A model generated the notes under the pieces. It saw only the letters and a program-made list of their open reading frames with translations, searched no databases and had not been told where the DNA came from. This document shows positions 35,985-45,691 of a DNA stretch of 64,000 nucleotides, piece by piece (the stretch's first letter is position 1; each line of letters opens with the position of its first letter). A program made the position numbers and the translations under genes. Origin of the DNA: Roseiarcus sp963813195 (GTDB taxonomy: Bacteria; Pseudomonadota; Alphaproteobacteria; Rhizobiales; Beijerinckiaceae); the NCBI GenBank assembly GCA_963813195.1, contig CAWEYC010000034.1, positions 310,001 through 374,000 of the forward strand, given 5' to 3'.

Positions 35985-36015
35985 GAACGGTGGCGCTTCC
36001 AACGAAGATGTGGCT

Positions 36016-37072
36016 TCAAGAGACCGCTGGCGTCGCGGCCGGGGCCCGCGCCTCATTGGCCTGGACGATCATATCGCGAATTTTGACGAGCAGTTCCTGG
36101 CGGACCATGTCGTAGCCGACCTCGATCGCGCCGGCGTAGCTTTCGGCGTCCGCCCCGCCATGACTCTTGATGACGACGCCGTCAAGCCCAAGAAAGACCC
36201 CGCCGTTAACCCGTCCCGGGTCCATTTTGGCGCGCAGGACGTCAAATGCGTGGCGCGCGAGGAAGTAGCCGAGCCGCGACATCCAGCTGTGGCTCATCGC
36301 GTCGCGGATGTATTGGCCGATCTGCTTTGCAGTGCCTTCGGCGGTCTTCAGCGCGATATTGCCGGTGAAGCCTTCGGTGACGATGACGTCGACCGTTCCC
36401 TTGCCGAGGTCGTCGCCCTCGACAAAGCCGTGATAGCGCATATGGGGCAACGTCGCCTCGCGCAGAACGCGGCCGGCGGTCTTGACCTCCTCGATGCCTT
36501 TGATTTCCTCGACGCCGACATTCAGCAGGCCGACGGTCGGGCTGTCGATGTCGAACACGATGCGCGCCATCGCCGCGCCCATGATCGCGAGATCGATCAG
36601 GTGTTCGGCGTCGGCGCCGATGGTCGCGCCGACGTCGAGCACGATCGAATTCGCCGCGCAGCGTCGGCCACATCGCGGCGATCGCCGGGCGTTCGATCAG
36701 CGGCATTGTGCGCAAGCAGATCTTGGCCATCGCCATCAGGGCGCCGGTGTTGCCGGCCGACACCGCGCAATCGGCGTCGCCCTTCTTGACCGCTTCGATT
36801 GCGAGCCACATCGAGGAGGCCCGCCGCCCCGATCGCAACGCCTGGCTCGGCTTGTCGGTCATTTTGATCGCCACGTCGCAATGGACGATCCGCGACTTGC
36901 GCGCCAACGCTGGACGCGCGGCCCGAAGCGGCGCGATCACCTTCTCATCGCCGAACAGAATGAATTCGATATCAGGTCGCCGCTCGAGCGCAATCGCCGC
37001 CGCATTCAGCACGACGGCGGGGCCGTGGTCGCCACCCATCGCGTCGAGCGCTATGCGAATGTCTTTTTTCAT
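36016..37072 (-). CDS. plsX: Phosphate acyltransferase PlsX (one frameshift)
   Basis: PlsX makes acyl-phosphate from acyl-ACP for phospholipid synthesis. The first frame gives MKKDIRIALDAMGGDHGPAV, SAGNTGALMAMAKI and MWPTLRGE; the second resumes at IVLDVGATIGADAEHLIDLA and runs to NEARAPAATPAVS. The change falls at the GAATTC around 36650; removing one A restores GDSIVLDVGA, the family sequence. The total of about 351 residues is normal. Since plsX is usually essential, a sequencing insertion is the likely cause. It is followed by fabH at 31 nt; upstream the cluster is interrupted by a divergent amidase. Confidence 0.92.
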
Positions 37073-37300
37073 CCAAACATCAACCCTGAGGCCCGGCGGC
37101 GCGCGGGACAATAGCCGCTTCGTCGCTCAAGGCAAACGACGCGCAACAAGCGCGACCTGATTTGACAAAATTGCGGCCGTCTCCCGTTTTGTCGACCGGG
37201 TTGGGGCTTGTCGATCAGGGCAAGCCATCTGAAGATCATCGCGAGAGGCATATTCGGTCTCGCGATCCAAATTTCTTTCGCGACGCCGTCGGGGGCAAAT

Positions 37301-38790
37301 TTGAGCGGGTTCGCGGAATACGATCGCTACGACGGCCTCGGGCTCGCAGAACTGGTGCGCAAGGGCGACGTCCCCCCCGCCGAACTGGTCGAGGAGGCGA
37401 TCGCGCGCGTCGAAGCGGGCAATCCGCAAATCAACGCCGTCGTCTGGAAGCTCTACGACAGCGCGCGCAAAGCCGCCGCCGGCCCCCTGTCCGGCCCTTT
37501 CGCCGGGGTGCCGTTCTTCATCAAGGATCTCATGGCGCCCGTGGCCGGCGCGCCCATGAGCCAGGGCAATCGGCGTCTGGCCACAGTCATGCGCGAAGCC
37601 GACGCCGAGGTCGTCACACGCTATCGCAAGGCCGGACTCGTCTTCGTCGGCAAGACGAACGTTCCCGAATTCGGCCTTGCGCCGGTTACCGAATCGGAGG
37701 CTCTGGGACCTTGCCGGAACCCCTGGGATCTCGCGCGCACCCCAGGCGGCTCCAGCGGCGGCTCGGCGGCGGCGGTGGCAGCGGGATTCGCGCCGATGGC
37801 GCACGCCACCGACGGCGGCGGCTCCATCCGCGCGCCCGCCTCGTGCTGCGGGCTCGTCGGCCTCAAGCCAACGCGCGGTCGCACGCCGCACGGCCCCGTG
37901 GCGGGTGAAATCTGGCGCGGGCTCTCCGCCTGCCACGCGATCACCCGCACCGTGCGCGACAGCGCCGCTTTGCTCGACGCCACTCAAGGGGCCGACGTCG
38001 GAGCGCCCTATGAAATCAAGCCGCCGGCTCGGCCTTATCTCGAGGAAGTCGGCGCCCCCCCGGGAAAGTTGCGCATCGCCTACACCACCTCGCCCTTCCT
38101 CGCCCCGTCCGTTCATCCCGATTGCGTCGAAGGCGTCGAGGCGACCGTCGCGCTACTCAAGGATCTCGGTCACGAGGTCGTCGAGGCGACGCCGCCGATC
38201 GAGCGCGAGCCGCTGGTTCGACGCTTTCATGACAATCATCGCCGGCGAGACCCGCGCCGACATCGAAGCAGGCGCACGCATCGTCGGGGCCGTCTCGGCT
38301 TCGCCGATTTCGAAGCCGCGACCCATGCCCTCGGCCTGCTCGGCAAATCGTGGAGCGCGGCCGACTACGCCGGCGCGGCGCGGTATCTGCAGACCTGGTC
38401 CCGGGGCGTCGGCGCGTTCTTCGCCGGTTTCGACGTGCTGTTGACGCCGACGCTCGCCGCGCCGCCGACCTTGATCGGCGCCGTGAAACCGAGGCCGATC
38501 CAAGCGGCGATTCTCGACGTCGTCGGTCGTCTCGACGCGGGCTGGTTCATCAGGCTGAGCGGGCTCGCCCCGCGCTGGTGAAGAAATCGCTCTCCTTCAT
38601 TCCGTACACGCCGCTGTTCAACGTCACCGGCCAGCCCGCGATGTCGCTGCCGCTGCACTGGAACCAAGCCGGCCTGCCGATCGGCATGCAATTCGCCTCG
38701 CGCTGGGGCGACGAAGCGACGCTGTTCCGGCTCGCTGCGCAGTTGGAAGAGGCCAAGCCGTGGTTCGATCGAACGCCGCCCGGCTACTGA
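37301..38790 (+). CDS. Amidase-signature hydrolase (three frameshifts)
   Basis: An amidase of about 495 residues. The Ser-Ser-Lys triad is visible: FFIKDL (Lys), GGSSGGSAAAVAAG (Ser) and ATDGGGSIRAPAS (Ser). Closest layout is the 6-aminohexanoate-cyclic-dimer hydrolase/GatA-like group. A TTG at 37301 with GGGGG 7 nt upstream gives SGFAEYDRYDGLG, the family start. Frame changes occur near 38225, 38300 and 38570; each piece keeps family sequence, ending in FNVTGQPAMSLPLHWN and RTPPGY. It sits on the plus strand between plsX and yceD, which are minus, so it was probably inserted into a conserved cluster. Substrate unknown. Confidence 0.82.
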
Positions 38791-38800
38791 CGCGCGCCTG

Positions 38801-39361
38801 TCAGCGCTTCGGCTTCTTCTTCGGCTTCGCACCAGGCTCTGGCTTCAGTCCGGCCAGCGCGGCGAAGGGCGAGTTCGTCTTGCTCGGCGCCGGCTCGGCA
38901 AATTCGACTCCGGGCTTGCGCGGATAGGGATCGAGGCCGAGCGCCAGAAACTCGGCCGCCAGGGCGCCAAGATCGACCACGCCGTCGACGATCGTATCGG
39001 GCGGGTCATCGGCGGTAAGGTCGAGGTTCACCTCTTCCTGCACGCCGCGCCGCGCCGGGACCGCTTTCGCCGGCGGAGCGAACACGACATCGACTGGCTC
39101 ATCAACGCTCGCCGCGAACGGCTCCAGCGTGACGATGCAGACTTGCGTCACGTCGGCGCGCACGGCGCCGCTCACCTTCGCGCCATCGCGCCCGCTCCGG
39201 CGCAGCGTGAAACTCGCGCTCAGCTTGGCGATCGCCGGCAGACGATTGAGCGCCGCCAGCGCGGCGCGCTCGCCCTCGTCGGCGACGATGGTCAGGGTGA
39301 CGCCGTCAGCTGGCAAAGCGTCAACCCGCACCGGGCGACTGAAAGGCGGGGCGGCGCTCAT
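38801..39361 (-). CDS. DUF177/YceD-family protein
   Basis: A 186-residue YceD (DUF177) protein, a conserved but poorly understood family linked to large-subunit rRNA accumulation and encoded beside plsX and rpmF in many bacteria. The recognisable segment is CIVTLEPFAASVDEPVDVVFAP, then PPDTIVDGVVDLGALAAEFLALGLDPYPRKPG, which is the family signature. It ends in a Lys-rich tail (GAKPKKKPKR). The ATG overlaps the UQCC-chaperone stop (ATGA). The normal downstream neighbour plsX is 1.7 kb away because of the inserted amidase gene. Confidence 0.88.
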   Translation of the reverse strand: MSAAPPFSRPVRVDALPADGVTLTIVADEGERAALAALNRLPAIAKLSASFTLRRSGRDGAKVSGAVRADVTQVCIVTLEPFAASVDEPVDVVFAPPAKAVPARRGVQEEVNLDLTADDPPDTIVDGVVDLGALAAEFLALGLDPYPRKPGVEFAEPAPSKTNSPFAALAGLKPEPGAKPKKKPKR

Positions 39362-39913
39362 CGCGCCTCCCGTCTGCGGCAAGAGGAAAACGGAACCGCC
39401 CAGCGGCGAAGTCTTCCCTCGTAGGGGATCGCCCCAATCGCGGCGGCGTCAGCGGCGACGCGCTCCGCCAACGCAGGCGCGGCGGGGGCGTCGGGCGCGC
39501 CGTAGACATTGCGGCCGAGCGCGGCGGCCAGCGCGCCCGCGTGGTCGCCGGCGCTCAAGCGCGGCGCCATAGGCGCGGCTGCGGCCGCCGAAGTCCGCCG
39601 CCATCATTCTCTTGAGCCGGCGGGCGACGCCGGCATCGCCAATCGCCATTTCGCGTAAGGCGTCTTCGAAGCTCACGAAACACGGCGTCGACCAGTTCCT
39701 GCGCCATTTCCCCCCACCGGGCCAAGCGCGACGAGACGGCGCACCGGCAAGGCGGCGTGGAGGACGACCATTTCAAAGCGGCCTTCGAGCGTGTCGGCGA
39801 CGCCAAATTGTTGGTAGAGCGCCGGCGCACGCGAGGCGGCCACGATCTCGCCGTGAATTTGGTCGATCAGGGAGCGGTTGGCGCGCCGGAGGCGCCAGCG
39901 AGCGAGGGATCAT
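39358..39913 (-). CDS. Ubiquinol-cytochrome c chaperone (UQCC1/CBP3) family protein, frameshifted
   Basis: Pieces in different frames join into one CBP3/UQCC-type chaperone of about 185 residues, involved in cytochrome bc1 assembly: RRANRSLIDQIHGEIVAASR and QFGVADTLEGRFEMVVLHAALP near 39900-39750, then SFEDALREMAIGDAGVARRLKRMM near 39680-39610, then GALAAALGRNVYGAPDAPAA and GRLRRWAVPF to the stop at 39358. At least three frame changes are needed, including one close to the probable ATG (39913). Its place between bamE (divergent) and yceD is the conserved one, so sequence errors are more likely than loss. Confidence 0.72.
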
Positions 39914-40000
39914 GGGCGCCTTGCTTTTCGTCAGCGCGTTGGGTTAGGCATCACCGGACGATCTGGCAAGCGAAAAAGCGGGGCGTAGCGGGGACCAGTC

Positions 40001-40460
40001 ATGCGGGCGAATTTCTCTCTCGGCGTCCCCCGTGCGGCGGCGCTGGCCTGCGTCTCGGCGCTCGGCGGCGGGCTCAGCGGGTGCCTTGGGTATGACGGCG
40101 ATTTCGACCGCGGCTATCAGGTCGACCCGCAAAGCCTCGACCAGGTCAAGGTCGGCGACACCACCAAGGAAACGCGCTGGCGCTGATGGGCACGCCCTCG
40201 ACCACGTCGACGGTCGGCGGCGACGCCTGGTATTATATCGGCCAGAAATGCATCGCGCGCTCGCCTTCCTGCCGGCCAAGATGACCGACCAGAACGTGCT
40301 GGCGATCTACTTCGACAAGAAGGGCAAGGTCGCGCGCATCGCCAACTACGGCATGAAGGACGGCAAGGTGTTCGACTTCGTCTCGCGCACGACGCCGACC
40401 GGCGGCCAGGAGCCGAACTTCCTGCGCAACATCATGACCGGACTGTTCAAGTTCACCTGA
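40001..40460 (+). CDS. bamE: Outer-membrane assembly lipoprotein BamE (SmpA/OmlA), frameshifted
   Basis: BamE is a lipoprotein of the beta-barrel assembly complex. The first frame gives a lipoprotein signal with lipobox LSGC at about residue 28 and the BamE start GYQVDPQSLDQVKVGDTT. The middle block LMGTPSTTSTVGGDAWYYIGQKC is in a second frame (about 40180-40255), and the tail KMTDQNVLAIYFDKKGKVARIANYG to GLFKFT in a third. The two frame changes restore a normal length of about 153 residues. Because BamE is important for envelope integrity and its neighbours are conserved, indel errors are likely. GGGG precedes the ATG. Confidence 0.85.
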
Positions 40461-40812
40461 CGGACGCCGCAACGAGGCGGCCCCGGACAGAGAGCCGCGT
40501 GGACAACGCCTTCCCGCGCGTTGACGCGCGCCGCTTCGGTTGATGACGCAAACCGTCAGCGCAAAAAAGGCCGGAGACTAGAGCAGGTCCATTCAAGACA
40601 TAGACGGTACGGTTCACGCGCATGCGGGCGGCCGCCGGGCGCCTCGCGGGCAAAGCCTATACGCGAATGCGAAAAGCGGCGCGAGCCGGGTCGGCGACCC
40701 AGGAATTGCCAGGCAGTGGAATCCCCAGCCCATCCCACGCCCGAATACGGGTGATCGTTCGACGCAGCGCCGCTTGAACGCCGAAACAACAATAAAGTCA
40801 CGTGGAGGAAAC
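40461..40812. other. Non-coding gap before the MFS transporter
   Basis: A 352-nt stretch between bamE and the transporter. I see no convincing ORF, hairpin or operator in it beyond the GGAGG ribosome-binding site at its end. Confidence 0.5.
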
Positions 40813-42113
40813 ATGTCTGATCCGGCCGGGAGCGAGATCAACGCGCACGATGGCAAGGTCTCACGGCGGCTCGTGCCTTTTCTGATGCTGTGCTATTTCG
40901 TCGCCTACGTGGATCGGGTGAATGTCGGTTTCGCCGCCCTCACGCATGAGCAGGGATCTGGGCTTCACCGCGACCGTCTTCGGCACCGGCGGCCGGCATC
41001 TTCTTCATCGGCTATTTCTTGTTCGAAGTGCCCAGCAACTTCCGTCGCCAACTTCGGCGTCCGCCGCTGGATCATCCGCATCATGTTCACCTGGGGGATG
41101 ATCGCCGCCGCGAAGGCCTTCGTGACCGGCGAGAAGAGCTTCTACGTCGTGCGATTTGTGCTCGGCGTAGCGGAAGCCGGGTTCTTTCCGGGCATCATGT
41201 TCTTTCTGACGCTGTGGTTTCCCAGCGCCTATCGCGGTATCATCGGCCTGTTCATGTTCGCGATCCCATCTCCACCGTCGTCGGCGCGCCGCTCTCCGGG
41301 CTGATCCTGGGGCTCGAGGGCGTTCGGACTGCACGGATGGCAGTGGATGTTCTCATCGAGGGCGTGCCGGCGCTCCTGATGTCGGTGGTCGGTGCTCGTC
41401 TATCTGACCGACCGCCCCGCCGACGCGCAGTGGCTGGCCCCGACGAGCGACTATGGCTGCGGGACCAGTTGGACGCCGAGCGCGCCAACCGCGAAGCCCA
41501 TGTGCGCATGTCCTGGCTGCAGTCGATGGCCAATCCGCGGGTCGTCCTGCTCGGCTTCGTCTACATGGCGCTGCAACGTGCCGCAGTACGGGGTCAGCTT
41601 CTTCCTGCCGCAGATCGTCAAGGCGTTCGGCGTCAGCAACGTGCAGGCCGGCTTCATCACCGCGCTGCCTTATGTCGCCGGGGCCGCCGGAATGGTGCTG
41701 TGGAGCCGTCACTCCGACCGCACCGGCGAACGCGTCTGGCATTGCGTCATCCCCTTCCTCGCCATGGTCGTCGGACTTGGCCTTGCCGCCAGCATTGCCG
41801 ACCCGACGGCGAAGATGGTGGTGCTGTGCATCGCCGCCTGGGGCTTCTTCTCGATCCTGCCTGTCTTCTGGACGCTGCCGACGGCGTTCCTGAGCGCGCC
41901 GGCGCGGCGGCCGGCATCGCCGCTGTGAACTCGATCGGCAATCTCGGCGGCTATTTCGGACCGCAGGCGTTCGGCTATCTCAAGACCGCGACCAGCGGCG
42001 ACACGGCAAGCCTTATTTTCCTGGCCTGCTCCGCCGTCGTCGGCGCGATCCTCGCGCCGTCGCTTGGCCACAACCCCGCGCTGGAACGCGCGGCGGCGGC
42101 GCCCGTCGCCTAG
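40813..42113 (+). CDS. MFS transporter, anion:cation symporter (ACS) type, multiple frameshifts
   Basis: A 12-helix transporter of about 433 residues, in the family that takes up organic acids such as phthalate, tartrate or glucarate. The start MSDPAGSEINAHDGKVSRRL has GGAGG upstream. Family blocks appear in alternating frames: MLCYFVAYVDRVNVGFAALT, FFIGYFLFEVPSN, NFGVRRWIIRIMFTWG, GVAEAGFFPGIMFFLTLWFP, LTDRPADAQWLAP, GVSFFLPQIVKAFG and AAVNSIGNLGGYFGPQAFG. At least eight frame changes are needed, so many that the raw reading cannot be translated; yet every block is well preserved, which argues for poor base calling rather than a pseudogene. Confidence 0.7.
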
Positions 42114-42255
42114 AGCCGTCTGTAACGAGAATGATACGCGGTGTCCCTTCTCCCCGCTTTCGCCGACGAACGCTACGCGTTTGTGGCGAAGAAGGTTAGG
42201 GCTTGGAGATGTGCCGCAACAGGGCGGCCAATCACCCAGCCCCTCACTCCGGCCC

Positions 42256-42275
42256 TCTCCCCGTACGCGGGGAGA
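42256..42275. repeat. Hairpin of the CTCTCCCCG...CGGGGAGA type
   Basis: Perfect 8-bp arms TCTCCCCG/CGGGGAGA with a TACG loop, flanked by CACTCCGGCCC. Elements of this kind are scattered between genes in many alphaproteobacterial genomes. Confidence 0.6.
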
Positions 42276-42339
42276 CGGGGCGCCCAACCGGAACGCAGGA
42301 TGCTCTAGCCCCGCCGCGCTTAGTTTGAATTATCAGTCC

Positions 42340-42430
42340 TGTCATTCCCGCGAAAGCGCGCGCAAGCGGGAATCCAGGCTTGGCGGCCGCTGCACTCTTC
42401 CCCTGGATTCCCGCTTTCGCGGGAATGACA
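42340..42430. repeat. Inverted pair of TGTCATTCCCGCGAAAGCG elements
   Basis: The right arm (42402-42430) is the reverse complement of the left (42340-42378), which carries a 6-10-nt insertion in its centre. Each arm is itself partly palindromic (CCCGCGAAAGCGGG). The same TGTCATTCCC core occurs at 9601-9631, so this is a dispersed intergenic repeat family. Confidence 0.8.
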
Positions 42431-42442
42431 AGTGCAAGAGCA

Positions 42443-42464
42443 CCCACCCGCCGAGGCGGGTGGG
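42443..42464 (-). terminator. Strong GC hairpin downstream of hppA
   Basis: Perfect 10-bp arms CCCACCCGCC/GGCGGGTGGG with a 2-nt loop, 26 nt past the hppA stop. No T-run follows on the minus strand, so termination is plausible but not certain. Confidence 0.45.
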
Positions 42465-42490
42465 CCGAAACCACTGCGCTCTGGCAATCC

Positions 42491-44617
42491 TCAGTGCGCG
42501 AGGATCGCCAGCAACAGCAGCGCGACGATATTGATGATCTTGATCAGCGGATTGACGGCCGGGCCGGCGGTGTCCTTGTAGGGATCGCCGACCGTGTCGC
42601 CCGTCACCGACGCCTTGTGCGCTTCGGAACCCTTCAAATGCTTCACGCCGGCGCTATCGACGAAGCCGTCCTCGAAGCTCTTTTTGGCATTGTCCCAGGC
42701 GCTGCTGCCCGAGGTCATGGAAATCGCGACGAAGAGGCCGTTGACAATGACGCCGAGCAGCGAGGCGCCGAGTGCGGCGAAGGCCGAGGCCTTGGAGCCG
42801 GAGATCAGCAGCACGCCGAAAAAGACCACGAACGGGGCCAGCACCGGCAGCAGCGAGGGAACGATCATCTCCCGGATCGCCGCCTTGGTCAGCATGTCGA
42901 CGGCGCGGCCGTAGTCGGGACGCTGGGTTCCCTGCATGATGCCGGGCATTTCCTTGAACTGCCGGCGCACCTCGACCACCACCGATCCCGCGGCGCGGCC
43001 GACCGCCGTCATCGCGATTCCGCCGAAGAGATAGGGGATCAGGCCGCCGAAGATCAGGCCAGCGACGACGTAAGGGTTGGCCAGGCCGAAATCGATCGGG
43101 CCGACATCCTTGAAATAAGGGACGCCCGTATCGACGAAATGTTTGATGTCGTTGGTGTAGGCGGCAAACAGCACCAGCGCGCCGAGACCCGCCGAGCCGA
43201 TCGCGTAGCCCTTGGTGATCGCCTTGGTGGTGTTGCCGACCGCATCGAGCGCGTCGGTCGACTGACGCACTTCCTTGGGCAGGCCCGCCATTTCTGCGAT
43301 GCCGCCGGCGTTGTCGGTGACCGGTCCGAAGGCGTCGAGCGCGACGATCATGCCGGCGAGGCCCAGCATGGTCGTCACCGCGATCGCCGTGCCGAACAGG
43401 CCGGCGAGCTGATAGGTCGCGATGATGCCGGCGACGATGACCAAAGCGGGCAGCGCGGTCGATTTCGAGCGACACCGCGAGGCCCTGGATAACGTTGGTG
43501 CCATGGCCCGTGACGGAGGCCTGCGCGATCGAAACGACCGGGCGTTTGCCGGTGCCGGTGTAATATTCGGTGATAACGACGATCAAGCCGGTGATCGCCA
43601 GTCCGAACAGGCCGCAGATGAAAAAGGCTGGCGCCGGTCACCGTCTTGCCTGCACTTCGCCGATCTCGCCCCAACCGACCACGAATTGCGTCGCGATCGC
43701 GAGGCCGACGATCGACAGACCGCCAGTCGCGATCAGGCCCTTGTAGAACGCGCCCATGATCGAGTTGGTCTCGCCGAGCTTGACGAAGAACGTGCCCACG
43801 ATCGAGGTGACGATGCACGCGCGCAGATCGCCAGCGGATAGACCATTGTCGGGGAGCGATGTCCGTGTCGGCGAAAAAGATCGAGGCGAGCACCATCGTC
43901 GCCACCACGGTCACGACATAGGTCTCGAATAGGTCGGCGGCCATGCCGGCGCAGTCGCCGACGTTGTCGCCGACATTGTCGGCGATCGTCGCGGGGTTGC
44001 GCGGGTCGTCTTCCGGGATGCCGGCCTCGACCTTGCCGACGAGGTCGGCGCCGACGTCGGCGCCCTTGGTGAAGATGCCGCCGCCGAGTCGCGCGAAGAT
44101 CGAGATGAGCGAGGCGCCGAAACCCAGCGCGACAAGCGCATCGACGACTACCCGGCGTGTTCGCGTGGCCGAGCGGACCGGTGAGGACCCAGAAATAGCC
44201 GGATACGCCGAGCAGCGCGAGGCCGGCGACCAAAAGGCCCGTCACGGCGCCGGCCCTGAACGCAATGTCGAGACCGGCGCCGAGCGATTTCGTCGCGGCT
44301 TGTGCGGTCCGGACGTTGGCGCGTACTGAGACGTTCATGCCGATGAAACCGGTTGCGCCCGACAAAATCGCGCCGATGAGAAAGCCGATCGCCACCGTCC
44401 CACCCCAGCAGCAGGCCGAGGCTGATGAAGATGACGATGCCGACAATGCCGATCGTCGAATATTGCCGCCTGAGATAGGCCTGCGCGCCCTCGGCGACCG
44501 CGCCGGGAATTTCTGCATGCGCTGCGAGCCGGCATCGGCCGCCAGCAACTGGCTGACGGTATAGCCGCCATAAACCAGCGAAAGCAGACCACATACGAAT
44601 ATCAGGCCCAAAATCAT
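42491..44617 (-). CDS. hppA: Membrane-bound proton-translocating pyrophosphatase, several frameshifts
   Basis: An H+-pumping inorganic pyrophosphatase of about 709 residues and 16 helices. Blocks in alternating frames include MILGLIFVCGLLSLVYGGYT, EGAQAYLRRQYSTIGIVGIV, GFIGMNVSVRANVRTAQAA, the substrate-site region DVGADLVGK...DNVGDNVGDCAGM, VTEYYTGTGKRPV and, in the intact C-terminal third, GNTTKAITKGYAIGSA. The Lys in GNTTKA marks the K+-independent H+-pumping class. Frame changes are concentrated in 43.45-44.5 kb. It may recycle pyrophosphate energy together with the PPi-phosphofructokinase at 61.7 kb. Confidence 0.88.
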
Positions 44618-44861
44618 GGCGTTCAGCCCCCAAATCCCAGTTTACGCGGCGCCGCGCGCCGCCCGGTTCGGTCGCCCTCTTGCCAGAAACCGCGCCGCGC
44701 TGCAACGCGGCAGCGCGGATTTGTGCTGCGTCTGCGATCAAAGTCGTCGCGGCGAGCCGCGGCTGAAGCTCCGTTCGATGACGGAGCGGCAGGCCGGCGC
44801 TCGGAAGCCCGTTCCGACCAGGGCGCAAGTGAGCGCCTGAAGCCGACTCGAAACAGGGTAA

Positions 44862-45326
44862 CTAGTCCGGCGCGGTCTCGTCGCCCTTGTCGTTCCTGTT
44901 GGGATAGTGGAACGAGGCGAAGCGCACGACGAGCACAGCGAGCGCCATGAGAAGCGTGCCCGCGGCGAGGACCAAGACGCCGATATCGGGGGCCGGCTCG
45001 CTCTGCACGACGACGATCATGTGCCGCGTCACCGCGGTGATGCCGACGTAGATCAGAAAGCGCACCGGCAAATGCTTGGTCTTGAAATAGATGCCGACCA
45101 TCGACCCGATTTCGAGGTAGATGAACAGCAGCAGCAGATCATCGACTGTGGCGTGACCCCTGACGACCATCGTCATGAATGCGTGGACCGCCGCCCAGAC
45201 CGTCGCCGCTCCGATCGCAAACAGGCCGAGGAGATGAAACGCCTCGGAAAGCAGATTGCCGATCGGATCGACAATCCCGCGCAGGCGTCGCGTCGCATCG
45301 CGACCTATCGGGGAGCCAGCGGGCAC
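44862..45326 (-). CDS. PsiE-family phosphate-starvation-inducible membrane protein
   Basis: A 154-residue PsiE-like protein. Four hydrophobic segments are visible (LLGLFAIGAATVWAAVHAF, DDLLLLFIYLEIGSMVGIYF, RFLIYVGITAVTRHMIVVV and GVLVLAAGTLLMALAVLVV); the LEIGSMVGIYFKTKHLPVRF segment is the family hallmark. The family is induced by phosphate lack in E. coli but its role is unknown. A GTG start at 45326 has GGAG 8 nt upstream. It is read from its own promoter toward the hppA start region on the same strand. Confidence 0.85.
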   Translation of the reverse strand: MPAGSPIGRDATRRLRGIVDPIGNLLSEAFHLLGLFAIGAATVWAAVHAFMTMVVRGHATVDDLLLLFIYLEIGSMVGIYFKTKHLPVRFLIYVGITAVTRHMIVVVQSEPAPDIGVLVLAAGTLLMALAVLVVRFASFHYPNRNDKGDETAPD

Positions 45327-45691
45327 GATTCGCGTCTCCGTCCGCTCGCGACCGTTCCCCGACGTTGGCGCGGGTTCGGCGTTCTGAAGGTCGCGTCAGC
45401 GGTCTACCGTCCCTCACTTTCGAGACGCAGTCCAGCTTAGGGTCGCCGCAGCCACCTGGGACGCGGTTGCCGCCCTCCGAGGCGCAAAGGAATCCCGGCG
45501 CGGAATTCTACGAGCCGGCGTCGACCGCGCCCTTTCGGTCGCCGGGCCCACCGGCGGAGGAGGCGTGAAGCGAGTTCACCAGTCCGGCGCGCTCTCGCCG
45601 TCTTTGGGGTTCGCCCAGACCCGGCGCCGGGGCGCCGGGTCATTCGCCGGCGTTGGAGGGAACGCCGGCCAATCCTCGCTATTTCAACCGA
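45327..45691. other. Gap between PsiE-like gene and Tyr/Gly-rich protein gene
   Basis: 365 nt, GC-rich. It contains the hairpin at 45619-45640 and no supported gene; open frames here lack ribosome-binding sites. Confidence 0.5.
45619..45640 (-). terminator. Perfect GC hairpin downstream of the Tyr/Gly-rich protein gene
   Basis: ACCCGGCGCC/GGCGCCGGGT, 10-bp arms with a 2-nt loop, about 50 nt past the stop at 45692. No T-run. Confidence 0.35.

Larger units (their letters stand above)
42114..42490. other. Repeat-rich gap between MFS and hppA genes
   Basis: This 377-nt gap between convergent genes holds three stem-loop elements (42256-42275, 42340-42430 and 42443-42464) and no gene I can support. 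Confidence 0.7.

Noticed and set aside
40001..44617. Calling bamE, the MFS transporter and hppA pseudogenes.
   Set aside because: All family blocks are present in order with only small indels, and genes such as bamE and plsX in the same zone are rarely dispensable, so consensus errors are more likely.
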